From: Candidatus Avimonoglobus intestinipullorum
GTDB taxonomy: Bacteria > Bacillota > Clostridia > UBA1381
Assembly (NCBI GenBank): GCA_018714645.1
Contig: DVND01000093.1
Location: 1-15,238, forward strand
Reading direction: 5' to 3'
DNA length: 15,238 bases
Shown: positions 14,467-15,238 of the stretch, piece after piece
How the letters are laid out: each line of letters begins with the position of its first letter
How positions within the stretch are numbered: position 1 is the first letter of the stretch
Position numbers and translations under genes: made by a program
Notes under the pieces: model-generated
Databases searched by the model: none
Told to the model about the DNA's origin: nothing
Seen by the model: only the letters and a program-made list of their open reading frames with translations

Positions 14467-14955
14467 TCAAAGGTATTGCAAAATCGCCGCGTACTGCGCT
14501 GTCAGCGCTTCCAGCCCGACGCTGCAATTGGCCGGGCTGGTGGAGGGCAGCCGTACCGCCGCAAGGCGCGTATGGGGGTACACAAGCTTTTGGTACAGCC
14601 GGAACGCCGTCCCCCCCGTGGTAAACACAGCACGGATATCCGCTTCACCCAGCAACGCTGTGAAATCATTGGGGACGGGGTTTTTGATGCTGGCGTCCTG
14701 CGCGCCCTCGATATCGCAGGCGGCCAGCACGTCCCACAAAGCGACATGCCGCCGCAGAAGCAGCGCGCGCTTTTCCTCGTTCGTATGCGGCAGCGGTTCT
14801 TCCAAAACCGCCGCCAACACCCGCCAGAACCGGTTTTGGGGATGTCCGTAAAAAAACCCATATTCCCGCGACTTGGGCGACGGCATCGTCCCCAGCAAAA
14901 GCACGCGGGAATGTGCGTCATATACCGGCTGGATCGAATGCTCGATGTGTTCCAT
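14467..14955 (-). CDS. DNA-deoxyinosine glycosylase-like protein (uracil-DNA glycosylase superfamily)
   Basis: The 162-residue protein is a probable base-excision-repair enzyme. LLLGTMPSPKSREYGFFYG with the following HPQNRFW is the N-terminal active-site region of the MUG-like/deoxyinosine glycosylase branch, and LPSTSPAN is the second UDG-superfamily motif. It would remove hypoxanthine (deaminated adenine) or a related base from DNA. The start at 14955 (MEHIEHS) has AAGGGGGTGG upstream; an in-frame start 48 bases earlier has no SD. Promoter TATAAT (14988-14983) with TTGTTT (15011-15006) 17 bp away fits. It lies upstream of feoA on the same strand. Confidence 0.83.
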   Translation of the reverse strand: MEHIEHSIQPVYDAHSRVLLLGTMPSPKSREYGFFYGHPQNRFWRVLAAVLEEPLPHTNEEKRALLLRRHVALWDVLAACDIEGAQDASIKNPVPNDFTALLGEADIRAVFTTGGTAFRLYQKLVYPHTRLAAVRLPSTSPANCSVGLEALTAQYAAILQYL

Positions 14956-14982
14956 ATAAACACCACCCCCTTTTTTTGTTCT

Positions 14983-15011
14983 ATTATAGCACACGCAGGG
15001 CAAAAAAACAA
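14983..15011 (-). promoter_or_regulatory. Promoter of the deoxyinosine glycosylase-like gene
   Basis: On the minus strand a perfect -10 TATAAT (14988-14983) lies 17 bp from a weak -35 TTGTTT (15011-15006). The -35 overlaps the U-tract of the terminator to the right. Confidence 0.55.
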
Positions 15012-15035
15012 TAAGCGCCCCAAAGGGCGCTTATT
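15002..15035 (-). terminator. Terminator for a minus-strand unit to the right
   Basis: AATAAGCGCCC (15010-15020) and its complement (15025-15035) form an 11-bp perfect stem with loop CAAA. On the minus strand it is followed by GTTTTTTT (15009-15002). It implies a minus-strand transcript ending here whose gene lies at or beyond the right edge. Confidence 0.8.
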
Positions 15036-15238
15036 GCACGCGGTAAAAGCGGTTTAAAGGTTGATTTTAGGGGGTTCTTTTTACTTGTCAACAGAACGAA
15101 GGCTCTACTTCTGTTTTCTCACCAGAACGCCGGTTCTGATAAAATTGATAAAGCTTTATCTTTTATAATATATGCATGTTTTGGTTTTATGTAACCCTGA
15201 TTTACGAAATAAATCCAACTTCTTTCAAAATCTGCATA
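15036..15238. other. AT-rich right edge with palindromes, possible end of a minus-strand gene
   Basis: No gene is firmly supported. A minus-strand frame is open from the window edge (15238) to a TGA at 15121-15119, giving 39 residues ending EPAFW; it may be the 3' end of a truncated gene or chance. CAGAAC-GCCG-GTTCTG (15123-15138) and GATAAAGCTTTATC (15147-15160) are perfect dyads. ACAGAA/TTCTGT arms lie just before them. A TATAAT-like stretch near 15163-15170 lacks a well-spaced -35. Confidence 0.35.

Noticed and set aside
1..15238. CRISPR array, rRNA, insertion sequence or integrase
   Set aside because: No regularly spaced direct repeats, no rRNA sequence and no transposase or recombinase motifs were seen on either strand.

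Overview
The window looks like chromosomal DNA of a Gram-positive, low-to-mid GC Bacillota, most likely class Clostridia. The grounds are strong SD sequences (GGAGG, AAAGGAG), canonical TTGACA/TATAAT promoters with 17-bp spacers, a BlaI/BlaR1-type pair, YqeG, an Rrf2 regulator and a tRNA with encoded CCA. Family or genus cannot be fixed from this sequence. Nearly all of it is ordinary, densely packed chromosome; the accessory signals lie in the intergenic regions and in one phage-tail-like gene.

Left part, plus strand (about 1-4980): an edge region with a long nested hairpin, possibly the leader of a gene reading out to the left. Then a strong promoter drives a PflX-type radical SAM protein and a complete polyamine ABC importer (potA, potB, potC, potD). 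The genes are spaced or overlapped as one operon, which ends at a perfect 18-bp bidirectional terminator.

Middle, minus strand (5011-8626): a blaI / blaR1-like / nitroreductase operon. The BlaR1 homologue keeps the M56 zinc protease but has no recognisable beta-lactam sensor domain. Its extracellular part instead resembles a copper-amine-oxidase-N-like domain plus SH3-like segments. Two CTACAANNGTAG operators sit on the operon promoter. A divergent aldo/keto reductase follows on the plus strand (8779-9774), then about 180 bp of structured non-coding DNA and tRNA-Arg(CCU) on the minus strand.

Right part, minus strand (10062-13177): rsmE, yqeG, aroE, aroK and an Rrf2-family gene with a probable Fe-S cluster, in an overlapping or closely spaced run from a consensus promoter. 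Divergent from rsmE is a plus-strand gene (13373-14173) for a standalone phage tail/fibre-like protein. Its promoter spacer contains a near-consensus Gram-positive LexA (SOS) box. Convergent with it are feoA and a DNA-deoxyinosine-glycosylase-like gene on the minus strand. A terminator and an AT-rich, palindrome-rich edge close the window.
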